Shown piece after piece: positions 8,391 to 15,910 of a stretch of 33,233 bases of DNA. The position numbers were made by a program, and so were the translations under genes. Position 1 is the first letter of the stretch. The number at the start of each line of letters is the position of its first letter. Source of the DNA: an uncultured Pelagibacteraceae bacterium (lineage in GTDB: Bacteria; Pseudomonadota; Alphaproteobacteria; Pelagibacterales; Pelagibacteraceae); the NCBI GenBank assembly GCA_902531885.1, contig CACAFZ010000010.1, positions 1 to 33,233 of the forward strand. Direction: 5' to 3'. A model generated the notes under the pieces. That model saw only the letters and a list, made by a program, of their open reading frames with translations. It was not told where the DNA came from and made no database searches.

Positions 8391-8853
8391 TTTTAATAAT
8401 TAAAATATTTATAGCGCTAATTGTTAAAGAAATCATAAAATTAATGGTCGCAAGAGATAATCCAAAAATTTTAAAGTTTATATCTTTACAGTTTGGCATA
8501 TTTTTACTTAGGGATTCTAATATTTTTGATTTATCTGTTATGTTCAAGCTATTATTTGTGCATCCAGAAAATTCGCTAAAAAAGTTATTTTCAATACCTA
8601 TATGATATCCAGACAATATAGAGCTCAAAACAAAAGTTATTGTTAATAAATATAACCACAATAAATTTTTAGAATAATTATATCCAAAAAAGCAAATAAA
8701 TATTGAAACAAGATAAGGTATTCTTTGATATATACAAAGCACACATGGCTTCTGTTCCATTATGTATTCTATATAAACTGCACTAATTAGAGAAATTACA
8801 CATATAAAGAAAATTAATAAATAATATTTTTTAATTTCCAATAATCTTTTCAT
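8374..8853 (-). CDS. DsbB-family disulfide bond formation protein
   Basis: An inner-membrane protein with four predicted membrane helices (about 10-30, 44-58, 63-82 and 133-153), the DsbB topology, expected to pass electrons from periplasmic DsbA to quinone. The first periplasmic loop has the redox pair C37/C40 (PCVLCIYQR; the following Arg is typical of the quinone site), and the second loop has C98 and C122. At 159 residues it is close to the usual 160-180. It overlaps coq7 by 17 bases and starts one base after the DedA-like gene; pairing a quinone-using thiol oxidase with a ubiquinone synthesis gene is suggestive but may be chance. No dsbA is in this window. Confidence 0.88.
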   Translation of the reverse strand: MKRLLEIKKYYLLIFFICVISLISAVYIEYIMEQKPCVLCIYQRIPYLVSIFICFFGYNYSKNLLWLYLLTITFVLSSILSGYHIGIENNFFSEFSGCTNNSLNITDKSKILESLSKNMPNCKDINFKIFGLSLATINFMISLTISAINILIIKNEKNR

Positions 8854-8854
8854 T

Positions 8855-9463
8855 TTAATTAGTAAAATTAATCAAAAAATTATAAACGAAGTAAGCAACT
8901 ACAATTATAATTATAGAGAATATTATAGATACCGTAAGTAATTTTTTTTCAATTATTTTTTTCATTGTTGGACCGAAATTTCCAATTAAAAAAGCAATCA
9001 AAAAAAATCTTAATCCTCTAGTAGCAGTAGCAATAGCAATAAAATAAATTATATTAAAATGTACAAATCCACTTGTTATGGTCAATAACTTAAATGGAAC
9101 GGGAGTAAAACCTGCTATTGCAAGCAATGTAATCCATGCAACAACTCCTCCTTCTGATGATACTTTATCTTTAAGAAAAGATGTATTATCCACTCCATAA
9201 AGTTCAAAAATTTTTACTCCAACTTCATTAAAAAATACATATCCAATGAAATATCCTAAGCATGCTCCAGCTACAGATCCAATGGTTGCTACGGCTGCTA
9301 TCTTTATCCATTCTTGACGTTTAGCAATTGTCATAGGTATAATTAAAACATCTGGTGGTATTGGAAAAATAAAACTTTCAATAAAAGAAATAAACCCTAG
9401 AAAATATTTAGAACTTTTGTGAGAAGCAAGTTTTAATGATTTAAAATACAATTCTTTAAGCAT
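8855..9463 (-). CDS. DedA/YqaA-type (SNARE-associated) membrane protein
   Basis: A 202-residue polytopic inner-membrane protein of the VTT/DedA superfamily. Diagnostic is the re-entrant segment ESFIFPIPPDVLIIPM (about 29-44), followed by a glycine-rich helix (AGACLGYFIGYVFF, about 65-78) and a second re-entrant region with GFTPVPFKLLTITSGF (about 118-133). DedA relatives have been linked to lipid carrier (undecaprenyl phosphate) flipping and proton-dependent homeostasis; which applies to this YqaA-like branch is not known. It is the first gene of the minus-strand set dedA-dsbB-coq7 and begins about 100 bases from the divergent tRNA-Leu. Confidence 0.85.
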   Translation of the reverse strand: MLKELYFKSLKLASHKSSKYFLGFISFIESFIFPIPPDVLIIPMTIAKRQEWIKIAAVATIGSVAGACLGYFIGYVFFNEVGVKIFELYGVDNTSFLKDKVSSEGGVVAWITLLAIAGFTPVPFKLLTITSGFVHFNIIYFIAIATATRGLRFFLIAFLIGNFGPTMKKIIEKKLLTVSIIFSIIIIVVAYFVYNFLINFTN

Positions 9464-9567
9464 TTTTTAGTTTTATTACAATAATTCTTCTTATACTATT
9501 TATTTATGATTTATATAAATGCTTTAAATTCTACTAAGAATATAAGTCCAATTTTATTAAATATACC

Positions 9568-9654
9568 GGGCGAATGGCGGAACTGGTAGACGCGTTGGAC
9601 TCAAAATCCAATGGTAGCAATACTGTGAGAGTTCGAGTCTCTCTTTGCCCACCA
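9568..9654 (+). tRNA. tRNA-Leu (anticodon CAA)
   Basis: A complete 87-base tRNA with the long variable arm of a class II tRNA. The acceptor stem GGGCGAA pairs with TTTGCCC (one G-U pair), the discriminator is A, and CCA is encoded (9652-9654). The anticodon stem TTGGA/TCCAA encloses loop CTCAAAA, giving anticodon CAA, which reads the leucine codon UUG. The T arm has GTTCGAGTC. The acyl-CoA synthetase start codon lies only 7 bases after the CCA, so the two are almost certainly transcribed together. Confidence 0.97.
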
Positions 9655-9661
9655 ATGAAAT

Positions 9662-11392
9662 ATGAATTTAGATAATTTTAACAATTTAATTGAATTATTT
9701 TTTTATCAAGCAGAAAAACAAAATCCCAAAAGTATTTTATTACAGTGGTTAAACCCAAATAATAAAAAAACCTTTACATGGGAAAATACAAAAAAAAATG
9801 TATTTAAACTTTCAAAAACAATAAAAGAAAATATTAACGAAGGAGATAGATGTCTTTTAGTTTCTGAAAATAGACCCGAATGGTTTATTTGTGATTTAGC
9901 AATCATGTTGTCAGGTGGCGTTACTGTTCCGGCATATACAACCTATACTAAAGATGATTATAAATATTTAATCGAAGATTGTGAGCCATCACTTATTATT
10001 GTTTCTAACAACGAAATGTTAAAAAAATTAAATTCAACAATTATAGAAAAAAGTTTTATAAAAAAAATCATTACATTAGATAAAGTAAATGAAGTTATTA
10101 ATAATTTAGAAATAAATAATAAAGAAAAATATATTGATTTTTATTCTATAACTGAAAACGAATTATCAGAAACAGAACAAATACAAAAAACCAGTTTAAA
10201 AAGATCATCGCCAGCTTGTATAATTTACACATCTGGAACAGGCGGCAATCCTAAAGGTGTAGTTTTAAGTCATGGAGGAATTTTAAATAATATAGCTGGC
10301 GCATGTGAAATTTTAAAACCCATAATTCACAAAAGACCAACATTTTTAACTTGGCTGCCTCTTTCTCATTCTTATGAACATTGTGTGCAGTTTGTACAAA
10401 TAGCCGTTGGTGCTAAAGTTTTTTATGCTGAAAAAATAGAAAAGCTTTTAGAAAATATATCTCAGGCTAAACCAACAATCATGACTGCTGTTCCAAGATT
10501 TTATCAAAATTTGTATAACAAAATTAATATCAACTTAAAAAAACAAAGTGGTTTTAAGGCTAAATTAATTGAGGCTACAATTCGACTTGGGAAGAAAAAA
10601 TTAATAGGGGAAAAAATGACTTTTTCTGAAAAATTGTTAAATTTGATAGCTGAGTTATTAGTCAGAAAAAAAATAAAAAAACAGTTTGGTGGAAATTTAA
10701 AAGCTTTCGTTTCTGGAGGAGGAGCTTTAGATAAAGAAATAGGAGAATTTCTTAATTCTATAGGACTGCCTACTCTTCAAGGGTACGGATTAACAGAAAC
10801 TTCCCCAGTAGTTAGTTGTAACCCTATACATAAAATAAAAGTTGAAACTGTAGGACCACCTTTCAAAGGCAACCAGGTTAAAATTGCTGAAGATGGAGAA
10901 ATATTAGTTAAGGGTGAAAATGTAATGTTAGGATACTGGAACAAAAAAGAAGAAACAGAAAAAGTTATAATTGATGGATGGTTACATACCGGTGATATTG
11001 GGGAAATAAATCCTGAAGACGGTTATTTAAAAATAACTGATAGAAAAAAAGATATTATAGTTAGTGCAGGAGGAGACAACATATCTCCAGCAAAAATTGA
11101 AAATATGATTACTAATGAATTAGAAATTGATCAATGTATGATTTACGGGGATAAAAAAAATTATTTAGTTGCATTAATTGTTCCTAGTAAAGATTTTTTA
11201 AAAGAAAAAGAAAAAATAAATAAAGTTATAGAAAATATTAATAAAAAATTAACTTTAGTAGAAAAAATTAAAAAGATTCAATTAATAGACGAAAATTTTT
11301 CTATAGAAAATGGTTTGTTAACACCAACAATGAAAGTGAAAAGAAAAAAAGTTACAGAAAAATATAAAAAACAATTAGAAAATCTTTATTAA
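9662..11392 (+). CDS. Long-chain acyl-CoA synthetase (AMP-forming)
   Basis: An adenylate-forming enzyme expected to activate fatty acids to acyl-CoA for degradation or lipid synthesis. In 576 residues: P-loop YTSGTGGNPKG (189-199, with Gly where most have Thr), GYGLTETSP (around 373), GWLHTGDIG (around 440), the hinge region DRKKDIIVSAGG (around 460), and a C-terminal lysine-rich tail with PTMKVKRKK where the adenylation lysine is expected. No signal peptide. The ATG at 9662 is the first in-frame start; an ATG at 9655 runs into a stop after six codons. Only 7 bases separate it from the tRNA-Leu 3' end and no Shine-Dalgarno is present, so processed mRNA would have almost no leader. Chain-length preference is not readable. 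Confidence 0.92.
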   Translation: MNLDNFNNLIELFFYQAEKQNPKSILLQWLNPNNKKTFTWENTKKNVFKLSKTIKENINEGDRCLLVSENRPEWFICDLAIMLSGGVTVPAYTTYTKDDYKYLIEDCEPSLIIVSNNEMLKKLNSTIIEKSFIKKIITLDKVNEVINNLEINNKEKYIDFYSITENELSETEQIQKTSLKRSSPACIIYTSGTGGNPKGVVLSHGGILNNIAGACEILKPIIHKRPTFLTWLPLSHSYEHCVQFVQIAVGAKVFYAEKIEKLLENISQAKPTIMTAVPRFYQNLYNKININLKKQSGFKAKLIEATIRLGKKKLIGEKMTFSEKLLNLIAELLVRKKIKKQFGGNLKAFVSGGGALDKEIGEFLNSIGLPTLQGYGLTETSPVVSCNPIHKIKVETVGPPFKGNQVKIAEDGEILVKGENVMLGYWNKKEETEKVIIDGWLHTGDIGEINPEDGYLKITDRKKDIIVSAGGDNISPAKIENMITNELEIDQCMIYGDKKNYLVALIVPSKDFLKEKEKINKVIENINKKLTLVEKIKKIQLIDENFSIENGLLTPTMKVKRKKVTEKYKKQLENLY

Positions 11393-11499
11393 GTTTGTTT
11401 TAAAAACAGTTTATTATTCGCAATTTTACTTATCTTTTTCTAAATTAATTTTAAATAAATAAAAAATAATTTTGTAATTTAATATCTAAAATTAAACAT

Positions 11500-11528
11500 T
11501 TGACATAACTATTTAAAAAAAATAAAAA
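11500..11528 (+). promoter_or_regulatory. Sigma-70-like promoter of the 24-residue basic protein gene
   Basis: A perfect -35 TTGACA (11500-11505) is followed after 17 bases by TAAAAA (11523-11528, four of six matches to the -10 consensus). Transcription would start near 11535, giving a leader of about 43 bases that begins with the inverted repeat at 11540-11555. The perfect -35 is notable in this window, where good -35 boxes are rare. Assignment is by pattern only. Confidence 0.55.
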
Positions 11529-11539
11529 AAGATAAATAG

Positions 11540-11555
11540 CGAATCAAATGATTCG
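11540..11555 (+). promoter_or_regulatory. Inverted repeat in the leader of the basic protein gene
   Basis: CGAATCA and TGATTCG form a perfect 7-base inverted repeat separated by AA, lying just after the predicted transcription start and 22 bases before the start codon. The symmetry fits either an operator for a dimeric repressor or a 5' mRNA hairpin affecting stability; as RNA a two-base loop would force the closing pair open. No similar copy was noticed elsewhere in the window. Confidence 0.5.
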
Positions 11556-11577
11556 TAAAAAATAAAGGGAGTTAAAG

Positions 11578-11652
11578 ATGGCTAAAAGAAGAAAAAAAGC
11601 TGCTAAAAAGAAAACTAAGAAAAAAGCTAAGAAAAGAAGAAGAAGAAGATAA
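11578..11652 (+). CDS. 24-residue Lys/Arg-rich protein
   Basis: A very small but well-framed gene. The product has 24 residues: Met-Ala, then almost only Lys and Arg with four further Ala and one Thr, ending in a run of five Arg. There is a good Shine-Dalgarno (AAGGGAG, 11565-11571) with six bases of spacing, a promoter with perfect -35 upstream, and a strong hairpin terminator 22 bases after the stop, so it forms a complete monocistronic unit. The composition resembles histone H1 tails, protamines and the basic tails of ribosomal or nucleoid proteins, so binding to DNA or RNA is likely, but no family can be named. It could alternatively be a ribosome-associated or RNA-binding peptide. It lies convergent to the CarD gene, which has a lysine-rich tail of its own. 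Confidence 0.75.
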   Translation: MAKRRKKAAKKKTKKKAKKRRRRR

Positions 11653-11674
11653 ATTAGTTTTTTTTTTAACTTAC

Positions 11675-11714
11675 AACGCTTCCCGTAACAGTAGTTGTGG
11701 GAAGCGTTTTTTTT
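11675..11714 (+). terminator. Rho-independent terminator after the basic protein gene
   Basis: A perfect 10-base stem, AACGCTTCCC (11675-11684) with GGGAAGCGTT (11699-11708), encloses a 14-base loop and runs into eight T (11707-11714). It is a strong plus-strand terminator for the 24-residue protein. It ends on the stop of the convergent CarD gene; read from the minus strand there is no immediate T-run, so it would terminate that message poorly. Confidence 0.9.
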
Positions 11715-12555
11715 ATCTTAACTCTCCCGTAATTTCGTCTTTATTCAATTGATTAGTTTCAGATTGTTCTGATAGTGCAGTTTTGTTTTCAATCTTAGAT
11801 TTTTGTAACTCTACATTTCTTTTTAGTGCTTTATCCAGTTTTCTTTGGGCTTCTTCTAACGAAGTACCCAAAACTATTTGGAATTCGTTAAGTAATCTAT
11901 CATAAGCCTTTTCAAACAGCTGTCTTTCACTATATGACTGGTCAATCATTAAATCATCACCTTTATTTAAATCTCTAACAACTTCAGCTAATTCATATAT
12001 CTTTCCTGATGAAATTTTTGCTTCATATTCCTGAGCTCTTCTGCTCCACATTGTTCTTTTTACTTTTGGTGTACTTTTTAAAATACTAATGCATTTGTTG
12101 ATTTGGTTTATGGTAGCCAAAGGTCTTAGATGCGATTGTTTATTAACAGGAACCATTCCATTAGCTTTATCCTTCTCAAATTTTAATATGTATGTTTCAA
12201 CATCAATTCCACCAATATTTATTTTTTTAAACTCTGTTATTTGACCAACTCCATGCTTAGGATATACAACATAATCTTTAACTTTATAAATTTTTTTTTC
12301 ACTTGGTTGTTTTTTCACTTTAACTATTTCTGGTTTTTGATCTATTCCCTTTGTTGATTTTGAACTATAATTTTGATTTTCTTCTCTGTTTGAGGGTTTT
12401 TTTTTATGAGTTTTTTTTAAAAATTTGTTTTTTTTTATATCTTTTTTTGGCTTTGCTAGCTTTTTAATTTTTTTTGATTTATTTAACTTTACTTTTTTAT
12501 CTTTTTTATTTTTAAAGGTTTTCTTTAAAATACTTTTTAAATTTATCTTTTTCAT
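11713..12555 (-). CDS. CarD/CdnL-family transcription regulator with lysine-rich tail
   Basis: CarD/CdnL proteins bind the RNA polymerase beta subunit and stabilise open promoter complexes, chiefly at rRNA and other growth genes. The RNA polymerase-interacting domain starts at [16 protein letters not shown] (91-106) and runs to about 148; the helical DNA-contacting domain follows (about 150-245) with [14 protein letters not shown] (167-180). Usual CdnL proteins are about 160-170 residues; this one has 280 because of a lysine-rich, low-complexity extension of about 85 residues at the N terminus and a short polar tail at the C terminus. No other ATG lies between the first Met and the domain, so the tail seems real unless a non-ATG start is used. 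The start overlaps the ferredoxin gene by 44 bases. Confidence 0.88.
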   Translation of the reverse strand: MKKINLKSILKKTFKNKKDKKVKLNKSKKIKKLAKPKKDIKKNKFLKKTHKKKPSNREENQNYSSKSTKGIDQKPEIVKVKKQPSEKKIYKVKDYVVYPKHGVGQITEFKKINIGGIDVETYILKFEKDKANGMVPVNKQSHLRPLATINQINKCISILKSTPKVKRTMWSRRAQEYEAKISSGKIYELAEVVRDLNKGDDLMIDQSYSERQLFEKAYDRLLNEFQIVLGTSLEEAQRKLDKALKRNVELQKSKIENKTALSEQSETNQLNKDEITGELR

Positions 12556-12838
12556 TTTTATATTTTTCGTTATCTTCTGGTGGATCTTTTTTTTGGCTTA
12601 TGTTTGGCCAAACTTCTGAATATTTTTTGTTTATCTCTAACCATTTTTCGTTACCGGGTTCTGTATCAGGAACTATAGCATCGATTGGACACTCTGGTTC
12701 GCAAACGCCACAATCTATACACTCATCTGGCTTAATTACAAGCATATTTTTTCCTTCATAAAAACAATCTACTGGGCACACCTCTACACAATCCATTAAT
12801 TTACACTTGATACAATTTTCATTAACTATGTATGTCAT
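12512..12838 (-). CDS. fdxA: Seven-iron ferredoxin FdxA
   Basis: A small electron carrier with a [3Fe-4S] and a [4Fe-4S] cluster, closely like Azotobacter ferredoxin I. In 108 residues the cysteines are at 9, 12, 17, 21 and 25 ([18 protein letters not shown], with EG following) and 40, 43, 46 and 50 ([13 protein letters not shown]), matching the FdI pattern position for position. The C-terminal tail (about 60-108) is charged, as in other proteobacterial FdxA. The electron partner is unknown. The end overlaps the start of the CarD gene by 44 bases in another frame; the ferredoxin-CarD adjacency is familiar from Alphaproteobacteria. Confidence 0.95.
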   Translation of the reverse strand: MTYIVNENCIKCKLMDCVEVCPVDCFYEGKNMLVIKPDECIDCGVCEPECPIDAIVPDTEPGNEKWLEINKKYSEVWPNISQKKDPPEDNEKYKNEKDKFKKYFKENL

Positions 12839-12846
12839 AATTAAAA

Positions 12847-13263
12847 TTAATTAAATTTAACTTTTTTTTTTATTTCACCTACTATCTTATCTTCCAAATA
12901 CAATAAACCTGACAGTCTTCTCATTAGACTATTTTCATATATATCTGCATTTCCATCCGAATAAATTATGCGCCATAAAGACTCAATTATTTTAATTTTA
13001 AAGTTTTGATCTGTTTTTTTAATTTCCCTAGTAAATTCTAATATTTGATTTGATTTACCTTCATATTCTTCAGCTTGAGAAATTAAGCTTTCTATATCTT
13101 CATTTTCTACACCCAAGCTAATAAATGTTTTTTTTATAATGTTTTTTTCATTAACATGATAATTTTGGTCTATTTTTGCAGCGTGTATCAATAAAGCAGC
13201 TGTTTTAATGTATATTTCTTTAATACTATTTTTTTTTTTATTTTTTTTAAAAAATTTAAACAT
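12847..13263 (-). CDS. TerB-like (tellurite-resistance fold) protein
   Basis: A 138-residue, largely helical protein resembling the TerB domain family. After a basic start ([12 protein letters not shown]), two similar helical halves each carry an acidic motif, [16 protein letters not shown] (about 29-44) and [18 protein letters not shown] (about 102-119), like the paired metal-binding D-G-x-x-x-x-E motifs of TerB. No membrane segment or signal is visible. TerB proteins are linked to tellurite and stress responses in some bacteria, but this single-domain form has no defined role. It starts one base after the helicase gene and precedes the ferredoxin by 8 bases, so it is part of that operon. 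Confidence 0.7.
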   Translation of the reverse strand: MFKFFKKNKKKNSIKEIYIKTAALLIHAAKIDQNYHVNEKNIIKKTFISLGVENEDIESLISQAEEYEGKSNQILEFTREIKKTDQNFKIKIIESLWRIIYSDGNADIYENSLMRRLSGLLYLEDKIVGEIKKKVKFN

Positions 13264-13264
13264 T

Positions 13265-15742
13265 TTATTTAAAACTTATGTTTCTTAAAACTTCAAATAC
13301 GCTATCCGATTTAAATTTATTTGTTTTTTCTTTTCTATTAAATTTTTTTTGAGGAACATATTTAAAGAAAGTTTCATTATCTTTCTCAAATGTTTTATAT
13401 CCCATATAATTTATTAATTTTACAAAATTTTCTTTACTACACCCAAGCAAATTAAGTATTTCTGGCGTTAATTTGATTTCATTTTTTAAATTGGCATTGA
13501 TTATTATTACAAATAGTCTTTCTAGAATATCGATTCTTACAAAAAAATTACCAAATTTTTCAAACCCACATAAAAGCATAAAATATTTGTTTAGTTTTTT
13601 TTTATCTTCTAAGAAATTTAATCCAAATTGAGGTGGGTTTAAATCATGGTATTTTTGGTGAAAGTTTTTCCACAACAATATTCTTAAGCTAACTGCACTT
13701 GGCTTAAATAGTCTATATAAAAATATATGATATCTTCCAAATTTTACACCTAGATTTCTTAGAATTTTTCTTTCTTCTTGTTTTAGTTTTAGTACAAGAC
13801 TATTCAAATTTTCTCTAACAAGTACCCCGTTACCTTCGTAAAGTTGATAAGCTAGTGCTCTAATTGATGGATTTTGATTATTTATATTCTTTAAATTTAT
13901 TAAACTATTTAATTCCTCATTAATTTTTTTATTGATCCAATTCTTTACAAAATTTAATAATTTATTTTTATCCTCATTTTCAATCATATCATCAATAATC
14001 AAATTAATTTCAGGGTCTAAATATGTTTTTCCTGGTATTAGTTGAGCTATTGGAAATTTTCCCCAGTAAATTTTTTGATCATTTTTAATTTCAATAATTT
14101 CTGTCTTAATAATTTGATTTATTCTATCTATAATTTCTGGCCCAACACTTTGTCTTGCAGCCTTTTTTAAAGATTTAATATCAGTATCTAAGGCTCCTAT
14201 CTTATGGTCTAATTCTAATTTTAATCCTTTAAGCTCTCCAATAAATTGATTATTTATCATAACTTTTTTTTGATCAACTATTTCTATTTCAAAGTTTATG
14301 TCTTGCTTTAATCCTCGAGCTAAAACACTAGCTCTTTTATCAATAAAACTTTTTGTTAATTCCTCATGCAATCTATCGGATAGCTTATCTTCAAGAGATT
14401 TTGTCCTTTCTATCCAGTAGTCTTGATTCTCTACCCAGTGAGATTTATTTGCAACATATGACCACGTTCTAACATTTGCAATTCTGTTAGTAATAGAATC
14501 CACATTGCCATCCATTTTATCTAAACTTGATAACTGTTGTTTCATATAATTATTTGAAATTTTTCCTGATTTGCTATTTAAAAATTTAAATACCTTAGTA
14601 ACAACTTCAATATGATGCCCATAAGTTTTTTTTACAAAATCAGGAATTTGACAACACTCCCATAGTAATTTTAATTCAGCTTCATCGTTTTTTTCTAATA
14701 TATTTGAGTTTTCTTTTAATAAAATCTTTAATACTTTTTCATCTTCGCACTCATGAATTCTTCTTAACCAGCTCTTTCCTGGCTTTTCATCTAGAGATTT
14801 TAATAAATTATTTTGATTTTTAAAATCAAGATTTGAATTTCTCCAAAAAAGAAAATTAATTTCTTCAAATTTATGATTTTCTAATAACCCAACTTTTTCT
14901 GAAGTAATTTGCTTACATTCACCAGTAATTCCAAATGTACCATTGTTTAGATATCGACCCGCTCTCCCTGATATTTGTCCAATCTCAGATAGATTTAAGT
15001 TTCTTAATTTTCTTCCATCATATTTTTTTAAATTAGAAAAATAAACATTATCTAGATCCATATTGATGCCCATACCAATAGCATCTGTTGCTACTAAATA
15101 ATCCACATCTCCAGATTGATATAATGATACTTGTGCATTTCTCGTTTTTGGACTTAAGGAACCCATAACTATAGCAGCACCTCCTTTTTGTCTTCTCACT
15201 AGTTCGGCAATTGCATAAACATCTTCAGCTGAAAATGCAATGATTGCACTTTTTCTTTCTATTCTTGAAATTTTTTTGTGACCAATGTAAGTTAAATTAG
15301 ATAATCTTTCTTTGTTAATAAATTCTATATCTTCTCCAAGTTTAGATATGATATGTTTAATAGTATTTGAACCCATAAACATAGTAAGCTTTTCTCCTCT
15401 TAAATTTAACAATCTATCTGTAAAAATATGTCCTCTTTCATGATCTGAGCACATTTGTATTTCATCTATACCTACAAAATCTAAGTTTTTATCAATCGGC
15501 ATAGATTCAACGGTGCAAAGATAATATTTTGCATTTAATGGAATAATTTTTTCTTCACCCGTGATCAATGCAACTTTATTTGGATCTATTTTCTTTATAA
15601 TTTTGTCATAAACTTCCCTAGCTAACAATCTAAGAGGAAAACCTATCATACCAGAGTCAAAATCAAGCATTGTCTCAATAGCCAAAAAAGTTTTTCCAGT
15701 ATTTGTTGGACCTAGAATTGCAGTAATTTTATTTTTATTCAT
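13265..15742 (-). CDS. SUV3-like superfamily 2 RNA/DNA helicase
   Basis: An 825-residue ATP-dependent helicase related to mitochondrial SUV3. Motif I is GPTNTGKT (11-18), motif II is DEIQ (93-96), and the C-terminal RecA lobe carries ATDAIGMGINMDL (218-230) and QISGRAGR (256-263). A long C-terminal part follows, ending in a Lys-rich tail. SUV3 unwinds RNA with the mitochondrial degradosome; the bacterial homologues, common in Alphaproteobacteria, are poorly studied, so RNA turnover is plausible but not shown. It leads the minus-strand operon with TerB-like, fdxA and CarD genes. The start ATG at 15742 directly precedes the first strand of the P-loop domain, so nothing is missing upstream. Confidence 0.9.
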   Translation of the reverse strand: MNKNKITAILGPTNTGKTFLAIETMLDFDSGMIGFPLRLLAREVYDKIIKKIDPNKVALITGEEKIIPLNAKYYLCTVESMPIDKNLDFVGIDEIQMCSDHERGHIFTDRLLNLRGEKLTMFMGSNTIKHIISKLGEDIEFINKERLSNLTYIGHKKISRIERKSAIIAFSAEDVYAIAELVRRQKGGAAIVMGSLSPKTRNAQVSLYQSGDVDYLVATDAIGMGINMDLDNVYFSNLKKYDGRKLRNLNLSEIGQISGRAGRYLNNGTFGITGECKQITSEKVGLLENHKFEEINFLFWRNSNLDFKNQNNLLKSLDEKPGKSWLRRIHECEDEKVLKILLKENSNILEKNDEAELKLLWECCQIPDFVKKTYGHHIEVVTKVFKFLNSKSGKISNNYMKQQLSSLDKMDGNVDSITNRIANVRTWSYVANKSHWVENQDYWIERTKSLEDKLSDRLHEELTKSFIDKRASVLARGLKQDINFEIEIVDQKKVMINNQFIGELKGLKLELDHKIGALDTDIKSLKKAARQSVGPEIIDRINQIIKTEIIEIKNDQKIYWGKFPIAQLIPGKTYLDPEINLIIDDMIENEDKNKLLNFVKNWINKKINEELNSLINLKNINNQNPSIRALAYQLYEGNGVLVRENLNSLVLKLKQEERKILRNLGVKFGRYHIFLYRLFKPSAVSLRILLWKNFHQKYHDLNPPQFGLNFLEDKKKLNKYFMLLCGFEKFGNFFVRIDILERLFVIIINANLKNEIKLTPEILNLLGCSKENFVKLINYMGYKTFEKDNETFFKYVPQKKFNRKEKTNKFKSDSVFEVLRNISFK

Positions 15743-15910
15743 TTCTATCTTTAGTGTATTAATTTTTTTTAGTACTATATATTGTTACTCCAAAAGAACA
15801 AAAATAGACTAAAACATGTCCGAATCATTGAGGAAAAAGTTCTCATTTTGAAAAATTTATTAGTTTCAGAGTAACATAAATTAGAATAATTCAATATATT
15901 TTATTTTGTT
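15743..15910. other. Divergent intergenic region
   Basis: This 168-base gap separates the helicase operon (minus) from the acetoacetyl-CoA synthetase gene (plus) and must hold both promoters. An 8-base inverted pair, TGTTACTC (15783-15790) and GAGTAACA (15869-15876), is 78 bases apart. An 11-codon open frame at 15814 is too short to credit. No convincing -35/-10 pair or known riboswitch was recognised. Confidence 0.5.

Noticed and set aside
9655..9675. ATG at 9655 right after the tRNA CCA
   Set aside because: It runs into a stop after six codons; the family alignment continues from the ATG at 9662.
12425..12619. Phe-rich plus-strand frame opposite CarD and ferredoxin
   Set aside because: It is the antisense image of the lysine-rich coding sequence (AAA read as TTT), not a membrane protein.
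15814..15849. 11-codon open frame in the helicase/acetoacetyl-CoA synthetase gap
   Set aside because: Too short, no ribosome site, no recognisable feature.
15783..15876. Inverted pair TGTTACTC/GAGTAACA as a possible structured RNA
   Set aside because: Only eight bases with a 78-base loop and no supporting inner stems; expected by chance in AT-rich DNA. Noted only in the intergenic entry.
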